Below are positions 38,988 through 49,399 of a DNA stretch of 64,000 nucleotides, one piece after another. The notes under the pieces were generated by a model. That model did not search any database, was not told where the DNA came from, and saw only the letters and a list, made by a program, of their open reading frames with translations. Source of the DNA: Volucribacter psittacicida (GTDB lineage Bacteria > Pseudomonadota > Gammaproteobacteria > Enterobacterales > Pasteurellaceae); assembly GCF_004339025.1 (NCBI RefSeq), contig NZ_SMFT01000002.1, positions 202,276-266,275 of the forward strand, read 5' to 3'. Position numbers and translations under genes: made by a program. Position 1 is the first letter of the stretch, and each line of letters starts with the position of its first letter.

Positions 38988-39170
38988 AGTTATTCTCCAA
39001 TAATTAATTAAGCTCGAGCTTACGGTTTGGATTACTCAATTTTTCGTTAAAACCCAAATCCTTGAGCTACCTCGTCAGGTATCAACCCAACCCGCATAGT
39101 ATATTAAAGGTCGTGAATTATACTTACTTTATTCCAGTTTCTCAAGTAAAAAACACATATTCCACCAAAA

Positions 39171-39833
39171 TCATAGCCAATTTTGCTCCGCAAAAGAAAA
39201 ATAAGTGCCTTTACCAATAATAAAATGATCCAAAACACGAATTTCCATTAACTCACAGGCTTGCCGAATTTGTTCGGTTATCTGTTTATCTTGTTCACTT
39301 GGCGTTGCCACGCCTGAAGGGTGATTATGTGCCAAAATCACGGCGGCGGCATTATAAGCTAACGCCGTTTTAATAATTTCTCGAGGATAAACATTCGCTT
39401 GATTAATTGTGCCTAAAAACAGCGTTTCTTGTTTAATTAAACGATGTTGATTATCTAACAATAAGAGCAAAAAGATCTCACGTTCCTGTTGTTCTAATTC
39501 CGTTTGTAAATAGAATTTTGTGGACTCAATATTATGAAATTGATGTGTCATAAATAATTGTTGCGAAAGATAACGTTTCGTCATTTCTGTACAGGCTTTT
39601 AGCTGAATAAATTGGGTTATACCAATACCTTTAACCGCACAAAAATCCTCTGCATTGGCATTCATCAAAGCACGCAAAGAACCAAAATGCTGTAATACTT
39701 GTTGAGAAAGATCAATAACAGGGCAATTTTTTATCCCTGTCCGCAAAAAAATCGCCAAAAGTTCATAATCTTGTAACGCACCTGCACCTAATTTTAATAA
39801 TTTTTCTCGAGGCATTAATGATAGTTCAGTCAT
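39171..39833 (-). CDS. radC: RadC (JAB/MPN-domain protein, competence regulon)
   Basis: 220-residue RadC-family protein: an N-terminal UPF0758 helix-hairpin-helix-like region (LMPREKLLKLGAGALQDYEL, AVKGIGITQFIQLKA) and a C-terminal JAB1/MPN metalloprotease-like domain with the full JAMM motif HNHPSGVATPSEQD. Its biochemical role is unsettled, though H. influenzae radC belongs to the competence regulon. A CRP-S site at 39919-39940, 86 bp upstream, agrees. Same-strand neighbour of rpmB. Confidence 0.93.
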   Translation of the reverse strand: MTELSLMPREKLLKLGAGALQDYELLAIFLRTGIKNCPVIDLSQQVLQHFGSLRALMNANAEDFCAVKGIGITQFIQLKACTEMTKRYLSQQLFMTHQFHNIESTKFYLQTELEQQEREIFLLLLLDNQHRLIKQETLFLGTINQANVYPREIIKTALAYNAAAVILAHNHPSGVATPSEQDKQITEQIRQACELMEIRVLDHFIIGKGTYFSFAEQNWL

Positions 39834-39918
39834 AGCAATATTTTCACAATAATCAGCATTTTCTTATCATCTAATAAAAACGACACAAGACCAAATAGAA
39901 TGCTAAAGTTAGGCAGAA

Positions 39919-39940
39919 AGTTGGAATCAAGATCGCAAAA
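39919..39940 (-). promoter_or_regulatory. CRP-S competence site upstream of radC
   Basis: Minus-strand TTTTGCGATCTTGATTCC matches the Pasteurellaceae CRP-S consensus (TTTTGCGATC, N2, GATCGCAAAA) with an ideal left half. CRP-S sites need CRP plus Sxy/TfoX and define the competence regulon. Position, orientation and gene identity all fit the known regulon membership of radC. Confidence 0.82.
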
Positions 39941-39965
39941 GCGAGGTTTTTTAAGGGGTTTTGAA

Positions 39966-40046
39966 TATTGTCGTTTCAATTTAGAATGAGATAAGGTAGT
40001 ACAGCGAAACTTGTCAACGCTGTACATTTTAAAGTGGAACGATTTC
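39966..40046 (+). repeat. Correia-like element, copy h
   Basis: 81-bp copy with left end TATTGTCGTTTCAATTT, central GTCAACGCTGTACATTTTAAAG and a decayed right end (GGAACGATTTC). It begins 26 bp beyond the radC CRP-S site. Confidence 0.8.
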
Positions 40047-40122
40047 TGAGAAACAACAATAAAAATAATTCCAAAACAGACCGCACTTTAGATTAAATAA
40101 CAGCCTGTTTTGATCATAATGA

Positions 40123-41607
<1,485 letters not shown>

Positions 41608-42330
41608 ATGTACAAATTATGGGTAAACTTATGGAAAAAACCCTTTTCTTTTCTGGTATTTATTCTCGCCATCGCTTTAAGCCTAACCAGTCTATCTGTT
41701 CAGGCAAATGATATTAAACAACTACAACAACGAGCGGAGCAAGGGGATGTTGAGGCACAATTTAATTTAGGAGTGATGTATAGATTCGGAGAAAGGGCAA
41801 AACAAGATTATGCTCAAGCAGTGCAATGGTATCGTCAAGCAGCGGAGCAGGGTTTGGCTGAATCCCAATTTAATTTAGGGACTATGTATGCCAATGGGCA
41901 AGGGGTAAAACAAGATTATTTTCAAGCAGTAAAATGGTATCGCCAAGCAGCGGAGCAAGGTTTGGCTGAGGCTCAACTTAATTTAGGGGGGATGTATGCT
42001 AAAGGACAAGGGGTAAAACAAGATTATTTTCAAGCAGTGCAATGGTATCGCCAAGTAGCGGAGCAAGGATTGGTTCAAGCTCAATTTAATTTAGGGCTTA
42101 TGTATGATAATGGACTAGGAGTAAAACAGGATTATTTTCAAGCAGTACAATGGTATCGTCAAGCAGCGGAGCAAGGTCATGCTGATGCCCAAAATAATTT
42201 GGGTTTTATGTATGCTAATGGACAAGGGGTTAGGCAAAATCTTTCCCAAGCCAAAGAATGGTTTGGCAAGGCTTGTGATAATGGCAGTCAGTTAGGTTGT
42301 GATAATTATAGAAAGTCAAATAATCAATAA
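41608..42330 (+). CDS. Secreted Sel1-repeat protein
   Basis: 240 residues: signal peptide (about 1-33, ending SLSVQA) then five Sel1-like (TPR-related) repeats of exactly 36 residues, each with the pattern A-AQFNLG-MY-NGQGVKQDY-QAV-WYRQAAEQ, and a short Cys-containing tail. Such proteins are periplasmic interaction scaffolds. The start at 41608 has TTGGAGG 6 bp upstream. The DNA repeats (108 bp, nearly identical between units 2, 3 and 4) are open to copy-number change. Specific partner unknown. Confidence 0.88.
   Translation: MYKLWVNLWKKPFSFLVFILAIALSLTSLSVQANDIKQLQQRAEQGDVEAQFNLGVMYRFGERAKQDYAQAVQWYRQAAEQGLAESQFNLGTMYANGQGVKQDYFQAVKWYRQAAEQGLAEAQLNLGGMYAKGQGVKQDYFQAVQWYRQVAEQGLVQAQFNLGLMYDNGLGVKQDYFQAVQWYRQAAEQGHADAQNNLGFMYANGQGVRQNLSQAKEWFGKACDNGSQLGCDNYRKSNNQ
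41743..42282 (+). repeat. Tandem 108-bp repeats (5 units) coding Sel1 motifs
   Basis: Five consecutive 108-bp units, each coding 36 residues. Words such as AAACAAGATTATTTTCAAGC and CAATGGTATCGCCAAG recur in the units, so gain or loss of units by slippage or recombination is likely. Confidence 0.9.
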
Positions 42331-42355
42331 TTTTAAATCAGCATAAGGAATAAAA

Positions 42356-42571
42356 ATGTATAAAAAAGCAGTTATTTTATTAGGGTTATTACTTATTGTC
42401 CCTATTAGCGAAGCACGCAAGGCACGTTGTGCGGATTTTGCCACACAAGCGGAAGCCCAAGCTTATATGGAGCGTTATGGAGCATATTATCTAGATCGGG
42501 ATCGAGATGGCGAACCCTGCGAATGTTTACCCGGTGGTAGCAAATATGGTTCAAGTGTGTGTCGCCGATAG
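42356..42571 (+). CDS. Small secreted excalibur-domain protein
   Basis: 71 residues: signal peptide MYKKAVILLGLLLIVPISEA, then an excalibur (extracellular Ca2+-binding) domain: CADFATQAEAQAYMERYG and the Ca-binding loop DRDRDGEPCE with a Cys pair, ending SSVCRR. Homologous domains occur in secreted nucleases and surface proteins. AAGGAATAAAA precedes the ATG. It is 25 bp downstream of the Sel1 gene and is probably co-transcribed with it. Function not known. Confidence 0.88.
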   Translation: MYKKAVILLGLLLIVPISEARKARCADFATQAEAQAYMERYGAYYLDRDRDGEPCECLPGGSKYGSSVCRR

Positions 42572-42607
42572 TGCTTTTTGATTAAATATTATTTATTAGT
42601 AAAAGCG

Positions 42608-42640
42608 CGGTCAAAAATAAAAAGTTTTTGACCGTTTTTA
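42608..42640 (+). terminator. Terminator of the Sel1-excalibur pair
   Basis: CGGTCAAAAA and TTTTTGACCG form a perfect 10-bp stem followed by TTTTTAT, 37 bp past the excalibur stop. The left arm has an imperfect uptake signal (AGCGCGGT). Confidence 0.88.
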
Positions 42641-42676
42641 TATCCAGCAAAATATTTCGCTTTCAGCTTTTAATGA

Positions 42677-43777
42677 TTAATCTCTAACCATCAGCCATCT
42701 CTCCTCTGTCTTCTGCTCAATAAACATCGCATCACCATAACTAAAAAAACGGTAGCGGTGTTGCACCGCACTTTGATAAGCCTGCATAGTATGTTGATAG
42801 CCTGCAAAAGCGGAAACCAACATAATTAATGTGCTTTCTGGCAAATGAAAATTCGTAATCAAGGCATCAATAATATGAAAGGTTTTACCTGGATAGAGAA
42901 AAATCGCTGTGTCGGCAAAATAAGGTTCAATAATTTGACGGCTTTGTTTAGCAATGGCTTGTTGTGCCGCACTTTCCACTGAACGTACCGAAGTTGTCCC
43001 TACGGCAATCACACGTTTGCCAGCCTTTTTGGTGGCGATAATCGCTTCGCAAACCTGTGGTGGCACTTCCACATATTCGGCGTGCATTTGATGATCTTCA
43101 ATATTTTCTACTCGTACAGGTTGAAACGTACCTGCCCCAACGTGCAAGGTAACAAAGGCAAAATTAACGCCTTTTTGTTTTAATTGATCGAGTAAATCTT
43201 GATCAAAATGCAGACCTGCGGTGGGTGCTGCCACTGCGCCTGGCACTTGGTTATACACCGTTTGATAACGCTCTTGATCGGCATCTTCATCTGGGCGATC
43301 AATATAAGGTGGCAAAGGCATATGCCCTATTTGTTGTAACACTTCAAGTAGGGGCAAAGATTGATCTAATAATTCTAGCTCAAATAAACTACCTTGCCTT
43401 GCGAGCATTTTGACCCCTATGCCCTTTCCTTCCCCCAATTTATCCTCGCCAAGCCATAATTCTGCCTGTTCTTTAGGGGATTTTGAGGATCGAATATGGG
43501 CTAAAAAACGGCTTTCAGTGAGAACGCGTTCCACCAATACTTCCACTTTTCCACCACTGGCTTTACGCCCAAACATTCGTGCAGGGATAACACGCGTATT
43601 ATTAAAAATCAGTAAATCCCCTTCATCAATTAATTCAACAATATCAGCAAAAGTGCGGTGAGTAATTTCTCCCGTTTTACCGTTAAGCTGTAATAAACGA
43701 CTGGCTCGGCGTTCTGCCATAGGATAACGAGCGATAAGCTCATCGGGTAAATCAAAATTAAAATCAGAAACACGCAT
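42677..43777 (-). CDS. queA: S-adenosylmethionine:tRNA ribosyltransferase-isomerase
   Basis: Transfers the ribosyl part of S-adenosylmethionine to preQ1-tRNA to make epoxyqueuosine. The 366-residue protein has [20 protein letters not shown] at the N-terminus, the [19 protein letters not shown] core, [13 protein letters not shown] and the C-terminal [10 protein letters not shown]. Partner of tgt, from which it is separated by the Sel1 and excalibur genes on the opposite strand. Confidence 0.97.
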   Translation of the reverse strand: MRVSDFNFDLPDELIARYPMAERRASRLLQLNGKTGEITHRTFADIVELIDEGDLLIFNNTRVIPARMFGRKASGGKVEVLVERVLTESRFLAHIRSSKSPKEQAELWLGEDKLGEGKGIGVKMLARQGSLFELELLDQSLPLLEVLQQIGHMPLPPYIDRPDEDADQERYQTVYNQVPGAVAAPTAGLHFDQDLLDQLKQKGVNFAFVTLHVGAGTFQPVRVENIEDHQMHAEYVEVPPQVCEAIIATKKAGKRVIAVGTTSVRSVESAAQQAIAKQSRQIIEPYFADTAIFLYPGKTFHIIDALITNFHLPESTLIMLVSAFAGYQHTMQAYQSAVQHRYRFFSYGDAMFIEQKTEERWLMVRD

Positions 43778-43846
43778 AATTCATTCTTTAAAAATCATTC
43801 TATTTGGTGCCGAATTTTAACAAAGATTTCGCTTACTCGCTTGATT

Positions 43847-44662
43847 TTATTTCTCTCGCTGTCGCCAATAGGTAGCAAAACGGGGTTTACCATTATTTGT
43901 TACACCACGATATCGGTAAGTAATCACTGACCCTATAGCTGGTGGGTTTTGGCGTTCGGCTAAATTAAATCCTGAGCCAATTTTAAATTGCCCCCGATGA
44001 TTTTCGCAGGTAATTGCCCCTAATACTTGAGCAAATTGCCCCTGTCCTTGATGATGAGCGATAACGGTACATTCTTCATCAAGGGTACTTTTCACTTTTA
44101 AGATACGTTGGCTTCTCCCTGCTATATAAGGGGCTTTGGGATCACGAATTACAACTCCCTCGCCCTGATTTTGTTCCACTTGAGCGAGAAAATCTTGTAG
44201 ATGTTGCTGATTTTGAATGGGAATTTGTGGAATAATTTGAATATAAGGAGTGGGATTTTGAGCTAAATAATCCCTTAAATATTGTAATCTTTCGGTTAAA
44301 TCTCCCTGTTGATTTGGCACATCAAAAACATAGAGTTTTAATGTATCCCAACCTTGATCCTGTTCCGATCGCACAATCGCAGAGATTTGTTCAAACTGAT
44401 TACGTTGGCTAAATAATTCACCGTCAATAGCGAAAGGGGGAAAATGTTGAGTAAAATAACTTGGCGGCGATAGCAAGTAACCATTACGACTAAAAAGATG
44501 TTTACCGTCCCAATATCCTCGCACACCATCTAATTTTTCGCTCATTACCCAGCCTTGTATGTCCTGTGCTTGATAAGTATCTAATAACATCAGATTGGGC
44601 GGATTGGCATAACTCCATAGACTTATCAATAATGTTAAGGTTGTTGAGAATAAATAGCGCAT
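43847..44662 (-). CDS. ligE: Periplasmic ATP-dependent DNA ligase (LigE type)
   Basis: 271-residue minimal ATP-dependent ligase with a signal peptide (MRYLFSTTLTLLISLWSYA). It has the nucleophilic Lys43 in motif I (SEKLDGVRGYW), further nucleotidyltransferase motifs (SRNGYLLSPP, DGELFSQ, EGVVIRDP, RILKVK) and a small OB domain. The H. influenzae counterpart (HI1182) is active in vitro and is part of the competence regulon; the periplasmic location suggests repair of incoming or extracellular DNA. A CRP-S site lies upstream. Usually listed as ligA in Haemophilus, but NAD-dependent LigA is a different enzyme. Confidence 0.92.
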   Translation of the reverse strand: MRYLFSTTLTLLISLWSYANPPNLMLLDTYQAQDIQGWVMSEKLDGVRGYWDGKHLFSRNGYLLSPPSYFTQHFPPFAIDGELFSQRNQFEQISAIVRSEQDQGWDTLKLYVFDVPNQQGDLTERLQYLRDYLAQNPTPYIQIIPQIPIQNQQHLQDFLAQVEQNQGEGVVIRDPKAPYIAGRSQRILKVKSTLDEECTVIAHHQGQGQFAQVLGAITCENHRGQFKIGSGFNLAERQNPPAIGSVITYRYRGVTNNGKPRFATYWRQREK

Positions 44663-44715
44663 ATTTCCTCCTGAGGTAAATACGATGGACTATAGAACAA
44701 GGTTGAAAAAAGCAA

Positions 44716-44752
44716 AGTATAAGGAGAGTATTTTGCGAGAGAGATCGGAAAA
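44716..44752 (-). promoter_or_regulatory. CRP-S competence site and -10 box of ligE
   Basis: The plus strand shows TTTTGCGAGAGAGATCGG plus AAAA (44731-44752), matching the CRP-S dyad at 18 of 20 or so positions, with ideal TTTTGCGA. On the ligE strand a TATACT -10 box (44721-44716) follows, placing the site at about the -41 class II position. The site ends 69 bp upstream of the ATG. Confidence 0.85.
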
Positions 44753-44773
44753 ATAAAAAATTGAGCAATAAAA

Positions 44774-44819
44774 TATAGTCGTTTCAATTTAAAATAAGAC
44801 AAGAATTGGAAAGACTATA
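44774..44819 (+). repeat. Correia-like element, copy i (46-bp deletion form)
   Basis: TATAGTCGTTTCAATTT AAAATAAGACAAG then GAATTGGAAAGACTATA: both termini are intact but the middle is deleted. It lies 22 bp from the ligE CRP-S site, on the far side from the gene. Confidence 0.8.
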
Positions 44820-44855
44820 ATGTAAAAAACTTGGCAAAATCACCAAGTTTCTTAA

Positions 44856-45680
44856 TTAATCAATAACTTTTTGTACTAAAGCAGAAACCTCTGTTGGAAA
44901 ACGCTGTTGTTGGATCATCTGCTTTATGTCGGTAGAAGAATAACGATCGCCAGGGTAAAGTACCACAATACTGCTATCGCCTACTTGGAGAAAGTTTTTC
45001 TCGCCAAAGGGCGTATAACGGGTTGCACCAATGCTAATCACGGCTTGAGTTGGGTAATTAGCTTGTTGGATTAATGAATAAATCTCGTTCATTGGCCCTT
45101 GATCTGGTTGATGATTCATTCGATCAATAATCCAATCTAGTAATTTTTGATGAAAATAAGAATAGCTTAATACAGGGCTATCTACACCATATTCATTTAA
45201 TGCGGTGCCACGTTGATGAAAGCAAGCTATGCGATATGTGTTAATTTCACTTTGTTGATCAAAAGAGGTTAATGAAATAAGGTTAGTGGCAATACCTTTG
45301 GTTTGCTCGCCCCAGTTTTTCTTTTCACAAATTTTATTGGCATTAGGACAGCGGATTGAGCAATCGTTGTAAGCGGCAAAGGCACGAGGGATAAGGGCGG
45401 TCACTTTTTGCTGAGAATATTGAATATCACAAATTAACGCCACTTCAGGCTCAATTTGTAAGTTATCCGCCCCTTGACGAGGAAAACGAATATAATCCGC
45501 ACTAAGAGGATAAGTGGCTAAAAAATTGTTGGCTTGAGGCACATAAAAAGGGAAAATCGCTTTAGGTTGGATCACGTCTTGCGTTGCCACATTAGCGAAA
45601 TCTTTTGCTTCGCCCGCTTGTTCTAAATGCCCTGCAAAATTACCTGCAACCCCCAGACCAATGGCATTCATAAAATTCAT
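44856..45680 (-). CDS. DUF5718-like protein
   Basis: 274-residue cytoplasmic protein of a conserved family I recognise as DUF5718-like. Characteristic parts are MNFMNAIGLGVAGNFAGHLE, IFPFYVPQANNFL and LQIEPEVALICDIQY; the last resembles the acidic metal-binding segment of fumarylacetoacetate-hydrolase-fold enzymes. Function unknown. It is 21 bp downstream of rapZ at the end of the lpt-ptsN-rapZ operon. Starts at the first ATG after AAGGAGAAAATAC. I am not certain of the DUF number. Confidence 0.68.
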   Translation of the reverse strand: MNFMNAIGLGVAGNFAGHLEQAGEAKDFANVATQDVIQPKAIFPFYVPQANNFLATYPLSADYIRFPRQGADNLQIEPEVALICDIQYSQQKVTALIPRAFAAYNDCSIRCPNANKICEKKNWGEQTKGIATNLISLTSFDQQSEINTYRIACFHQRGTALNEYGVDSPVLSYSYFHQKLLDWIIDRMNHQPDQGPMNEIYSLIQQANYPTQAVISIGATRYTPFGEKNFLQVGDSSIVVLYPGDRYSSTDIKQMIQQQRFPTEVSALVQKVID

Positions 45681-45701
45681 TGTATTTTCTCCTTACATTG
45701 C

Positions 45702-46562
45702 TTAATGGGATAATTGATGTTTATTCAAAGATTTATGAACAATTTTTACTTTTTTACCTCTCGCTTGGAAATATTCGCCAAGCTGTTGAGCAATATAGAC
45801 TGAACGATGTTTGCCCCCTGTGCAACCAATAGCGATAGTTAAATAACTGCGGTTGTTTTGTTCTAACATAGGTAGCCAAGTGTCAATATAATTGCGAGTA
45901 AGATAAATAAAATGATTGACTTCGTTATGTTTAGCAAGAAATTGGATAACGGGTTCATCTAGCCCAGTCATTGGGCGTAACACAGGATCCCAATGGGGAT
46001 TAGGCAAAAAACGTACATCAAACACATAATCCGCATCAAGGGGGATACCATATTTAAAGCCAAAGGATTCCACCACAATATTTAATTCTTTTTCGCCATT
46101 GCCACGCAAAAACTGACGTAATTTTTCCGCAAGCTCGTGGGTAGAAAGGGTTTTGGTGTCAATGATTAAATCCGCCTGCTGTATAAGAGGTTCAAGCTGT
46201 TGTTGTTCTAATTCAATGGCTGATTCCAGTGATAAATCCTGCGTGGACAAAGGGTGTAATCGTCTTGAATCACTGTAACGGCGAATTAGGGTGCTTTGAT
46301 CCGCCTCTAAAAAGATAATTCTAATTTGGTGCTGAGAGGGGATTTTCGCCAAAATCTCATTGACGATAGTGGGTTTACGGGGCAAATTACGAATGTCTAA
46401 GCTGATTGCTACCGAAGACTGATTAGCGGCGAGATTATCAATTAATTGTGGTAACAAATTAAACGGAAGATTATCAACACAATAATATCCAATATCTTCT
46501 AAGGCTCGTAAGGCAACGGATTTACCAGCCCCCGAGCGTCCGCTAATAATGATAATTTCCAT
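45702..46562 (-). CDS. rapZ: RNase adapter protein RapZ
   Basis: 286-residue nucleotide-binding protein with Walker A GRSGAGKS at residues 8-15. In enterobacteria RapZ binds the sRNA GlmZ and hands it to RNase E, controlling glucosamine-6-P synthase. The C-terminal RNA-binding/sensing part contains [21 protein letters not shown]. It follows ptsN by 15 bp in the usual order. Confidence 0.96.
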   Translation of the reverse strand: MEIIIISGRSGAGKSVALRALEDIGYYCVDNLPFNLLPQLIDNLAANQSSVAISLDIRNLPRKPTIVNEILAKIPSQHQIRIIFLEADQSTLIRRYSDSRRLHPLSTQDLSLESAIELEQQQLEPLIQQADLIIDTKTLSTHELAEKLRQFLRGNGEKELNIVVESFGFKYGIPLDADYVFDVRFLPNPHWDPVLRPMTGLDEPVIQFLAKHNEVNHFIYLTRNYIDTWLPMLEQNNRSYLTIAIGCTGGKHRSVYIAQQLGEYFQARGKKVKIVHKSLNKHQLSH

Positions 46563-46578
46563 TATTTCTTATCCTCGT

Positions 46579-47043
46579 TTATGTTTCTGATTGTAAGTCC
46601 ACCATTTCAAAAATTTGCCAAATTTCCACCGCACTTTTTGCATTACGTAGTTGTTTACATAAGGATTTATCCATTAATTTTTGTGCTAAGGCTTGTAACA
46701 TAGGTAAACAGGCTTGGCATTGTTGTTCTGGCAACATAATAGCAAAGAATAAATCAACCTCTCGCCGATCTGCAGCGTTAAATTCAATCGGGTTTTCTAA
46801 TTGAATAAACACCGCTAAAGGTTTTTCGCCCTCTGGCAATTTAGCGTGAGGAATTGCAACGCCATTACCAATACAAGTACAGCCTACTTTTTCTCGATTA
46901 AACAATTTATCAAAACATAAATGCGGATCGAGATTGCCTTGTTGAGCAATCATCTCGGCGACTAATTCTAGCAAACGTTTTTTGCTTGAACATAATATCC
47001 CTTGCCGAATATTCTCTGGGGTTAATAACTCAGTAAACTTCAT
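46579..47043 (-). CDS. ptsN: Nitrogen-PTS EIIA component
   Basis: 154-residue EIIA-Ntr, a phosphorelay protein that signals nitrogen and potassium status. His66 in GNGVAIPHAK is the phosphorylation site. FTELLTPENIRQGI marks the N-terminus. Five bp after lptB and before rapZ, matching the conserved rpoN-region layout, though rpoN itself is not seen here. Confidence 0.96.
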   Translation of the reverse strand: MKFTELLTPENIRQGILCSSKKRLLELVAEMIAQQGNLDPHLCFDKLFNREKVGCTCIGNGVAIPHAKLPEGEKPLAVFIQLENPIEFNAADRREVDLFFAIMLPEQQCQACLPMLQALAQKLMDKSLCKQLRNAKSAVEIWQIFEMVDLQSET

Positions 47044-47048
47044 AAAAA

Positions 47049-47774
47049 TTACAGCTTAAATTGCTCGCCAAGGTAAACCCGTTTAACCTGTTCATTATTC
47101 AAAATTTCATCAGGTGTGCCATTAGCAATCATATGCCCTGCACTCACAATATAAGCCCGTTCACACACATCGAGGGTTTCACGCACATTATGATCGGTAA
47201 TTAACACCCCTAAACCACGATCACGCAAATCCACGATAATTTTTTTAATATCAATCACCGAAATAGGATCAACCCCAGCAAAGGGTTCATCAAGTAAAAT
47301 AAATTTTGGGTTTGCCGCTAAGGCTCTTGCAATCTCTACACGACGACGCTCCCCCCCAGAGAGGGCTTGCCCTAAGCTATCACGAATATGCCCAATATTA
47401 AATTCGTCAATTAATTGATCAGCACGCTCACGCCGTTGCTGTCCATTCAGATCCTTACGGATTTGCAATACTGCCATCAAATTATCATAAACGCTTAAAC
47501 GGCGAAAAATCGAGGCTTCCTGCGGCAAATACCCTACTCCACGCTGAGCACGTTTGTGCATAGGTAAAAGGCTAATATCTTCATCATCAATCCGAATTTT
47601 CCCTTGATCGTGGCGTACTAAGCCTACCACCATATAAAAGGTGGTGGTTTTGCCAGCCCCATTAGGCCCAAGTAAGCCTACAATTTCCCCTGAATTAACC
47701 TGTAAACTCACATCTTCAACCACCTGACGGCTTTTATAACTTTTGGCTAAATTTTCTGCATATAACACTGGCAT
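47049..47774 (-). CDS. lptB: LPS export ABC transporter ATP-binding protein LptB
   Basis: Cytoplasmic ATPase of the LptB2FGC lipopolysaccharide extractor. 241 residues from the chosen ATG (47774): Walker [10 protein letters not shown], signature [15 protein letters not shown], Walker [15 protein letters not shown] and the H-loop DHNVRET. Upstream in-frame GTG/ATG codons at 47783 and 47780 are too close to AGG. It follows lptA directly. Confidence 0.96.
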   Translation of the reverse strand: MPVLYAENLAKSYKSRQVVEDVSLQVNSGEIVGLLGPNGAGKTTTFYMVVGLVRHDQGKIRIDDEDISLLPMHKRAQRGVGYLPQEASIFRRLSVYDNLMAVLQIRKDLNGQQRRERADQLIDEFNIGHIRDSLGQALSGGERRRVEIARALAANPKFILLDEPFAGVDPISVIDIKKIIVDLRDRGLGVLITDHNVRETLDVCERAYIVSAGHMIANGTPDEILNNEQVKRVYLGEQFKL

Positions 47775-47783
47775 AGTCATCAC

Positions 47784-48302
47784 CTATTTATTTTTTAATT
47801 GTGCAGGCAAGAGCACCGTTCTTACACGAGAATTTGGCGATCCCACCGCATTTAATTGTTGTTTTTTCACATCATAAGTAATCACATTACCATTGATTTT
47901 ACTATCCAGTTGCTTTAATTCCGCATTCCCAGTCAAAGTCAAAAACTCTTTTGACAAATCATAATGCACCTTTTGAGCTTTACCATCAACAGGCTTGCCA
48001 TCGTCCATCATTTGATGAAAGGTAACAGGATTGCCTGTGGCATCAATGGTCTCCTGCTGTTTTGAATCCTGTGGACGTGTAATCACCACTTTTTGTGCTT
48101 TGATAATAATGGAACCCTGCGTAATCACCACATTATCGGTAAAGGTCACCACATTATGCTCTAAATCTAAAGATTGATTGTCAGAAACGATATTAATCGG
48201 CTGATTAGTATCATCTTGTAATGCCCAAACATGCAAAGAGGCGAGCAATAAGGTTGCCGTTAATAAGGTTTTAGCGGCAAAGTGATTAATTGTTAATTTC
48301 AT
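47784..48302 (-). CDS. lptA: LPS transport periplasmic protein LptA
   Basis: 172-residue periplasmic beta-jellyroll bridge carrying LPS from LptC to the outer-membrane LptDE. Signal peptide ends HVWA (about residue 27); body INIVSDNQSLDLEHNVVTFT and IKAQKVVITRPQD is OstA-like. Its start overlaps the end of lptC by 17 bases. Confidence 0.95.
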   Translation of the reverse strand: MKLTINHFAAKTLLTATLLLASLHVWALQDDTNQPINIVSDNQSLDLEHNVVTFTDNVVITQGSIIIKAQKVVITRPQDSKQQETIDATGNPVTFHQMMDDGKPVDGKAQKVHYDLSKEFLTLTGNAELKQLDSKINGNVITYDVKKQQLNAVGSPNSRVRTVLLPAQLKNK

Positions 48303-48861
48303 AATGTGTTTTTACCTGCTCTTGTAAGGTTGCAATTTGTTGTTGTAAATTTCCAGTGAGTTTTTGCCCTGTGGTAACAAAATTTTGTCCATTAATTTTG
48401 ACCGCACTTTGTGAAGAAATATTATGATTCGTCAAATTTACCACCGCACTTTGGGTTTCAATCCGTTGTAAACGTGAATCAGGTAATAAACTTTGCACCA
48501 CCACATTGCCCGTTAAATATAACAAATTTTCTTTGCTTAAGGTGGCAAGATCCGCACGCAATGTCCAGCTTTGTTGTTGTGATTGACGGCTTTCTGTGTC
48601 GTATAAATAAACAATCGGCTGTTCAAACTCGGTGCGACCATCACTTTCAAAATAAGCAACCTTGCTTGATTTTGCTACATATTGACGCTGACCATTAGTG
48701 GGCGAATAAAGCACCGTTTCCATATTTAACCCTGTATATTCTGGGCTTTCTTCGGCTTTAATAAGATTATGCAAACTCTCATCCTGTTGGTTTAACGAAT
48801 AAAACCAAGCTAACAATAATAATGCGACAAGAGATAGCACAATATTCCAACGAATATTCAT
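48286..48861 (-). CDS. lptC: LPS export protein LptC
   Basis: 191-residue bitopic inner-membrane protein: a single N-terminal helix (MNIRWNIVLSLVALLLLAWF) and a periplasmic beta domain similar to LptA (YTGLNMETVLYSPTNG, DLATLSKENLLYLTGNV). The start at 48861 gives a proper N-terminal membrane anchor; an in-frame start at 48963 adds 34 residues without match. First gene of the lptC-lptA-lptB-ptsN-rapZ-DUF5718 run. Confidence 0.92.
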   Translation of the reverse strand: MNIRWNIVLSLVALLLLAWFYSLNQQDESLHNLIKAEESPEYTGLNMETVLYSPTNGQRQYVAKSSKVAYFESDGRTEFEQPIVYLYDTESRQSQQQSWTLRADLATLSKENLLYLTGNVVVQSLLPDSRLQRIETQSAVVNLTNHNISSQSAVKINGQNFVTTGQKLTGNLQQQIATLQEQVKTHYEINN

Positions 48862-49111
48862 AAATTTTTGCTCAATATAGTTCACCCAATATAAAGGGCT
48901 AATAATACCATGTTTCTGGTAAAATGTATGCTTATTAACAAGCTCGCCAATAAAAATACGCAAGTAAAGGGCGGTCAGTTTTCGTCTGTTTTTTTATAGG
49001 GAGTTTGATTTAGATGAGGTATGCCAACAACGCCCTATTATTTTCAATAAAAACCACGAAATTTTAATTTTTGATTGACAAAAAATCGGTTTAACGTTAT
49101 TTCTATAGGCC

Positions 49112-49312
49112 ACAGAAGAGGTGCGTTACTCAGGTAGTTATTTTTTTGATTTCGGAATCAATAAATTAAATCAAGGGTTTAATTTAACAAAAATAATCAG
49201 GGGAGTTTTCGCCGAGATAAAGTTTTGTCCGAACAAACCTTTATCGGCCTTTAGGGTTGAATCTCTGAGGCTGTCATTTTTACCTAAATTGGTGCAAATG
49301 GAGCGCTTCTAC
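49112..49312 (+). promoter_or_regulatory. Lysine riboswitch (L-box) of lysC
   Basis: About 200 bp with L-box landmarks in order: AGAAGAGGTGCGTTACTC (P1/P2 5' side), AGGTAGT, AGGGGAGTTTTCGCCGAGAT, AAAGTTTTGTCCGAAC, GGGTTGAATCTCTGAGGCTG-TCATTTTTACC and the closing GGAGCGCTTCTAC that pairs with the 5' AGAAG. It is close in sequence to the E. coli lysC leader. There is no evident intrinsic terminator after it; TCCTTT (49332-49337) is a perfect complement of the lysC Shine-Dalgarno AAAGGA (49387-49392), which suggests translational control. A -35 TTGACA is at 49075-49080. Confidence 0.9.
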
Positions 49313-49399
49313 AATGATATTTCTATTATTGTCCTTTGCGTTTGCTCCCTCTCTGAATATTCTCTTAACTTATTTTTTACTTGTTTAAAGGAATCATCT

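Larger units (their letters stand above)
39834..40122. promoter_or_regulatory. radC control region and tgt 3' flank
   Basis: 289 bp without a gene. It holds the radC leader, a CRP-S site (39919-39940), a Correia-like repeat (39966-40046) and an uptake signal (40080-40088). No tgt terminator with a clear U-tract was seen. Confidence 0.6.

Noticed and set aside
41743-42282. Regular 108-bp direct repeats, possible CRISPR-like array
   Set aside because: Units are contiguous, in frame and code Sel1 motifs; there are no spacers.
49005-49060. Possible additional repeat copy (GGTATGCCAACAACGCCC, TATTATTTTCAAT)
   Set aside because: Only a short core is similar and no termini are recognisable; not counted.
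49121-49399. In-frame 93-codon extension upstream of lysC
   Set aside because: It is the riboswitch; lysC starts at 49400 with a proper ribosome site and family-typical N-terminus.
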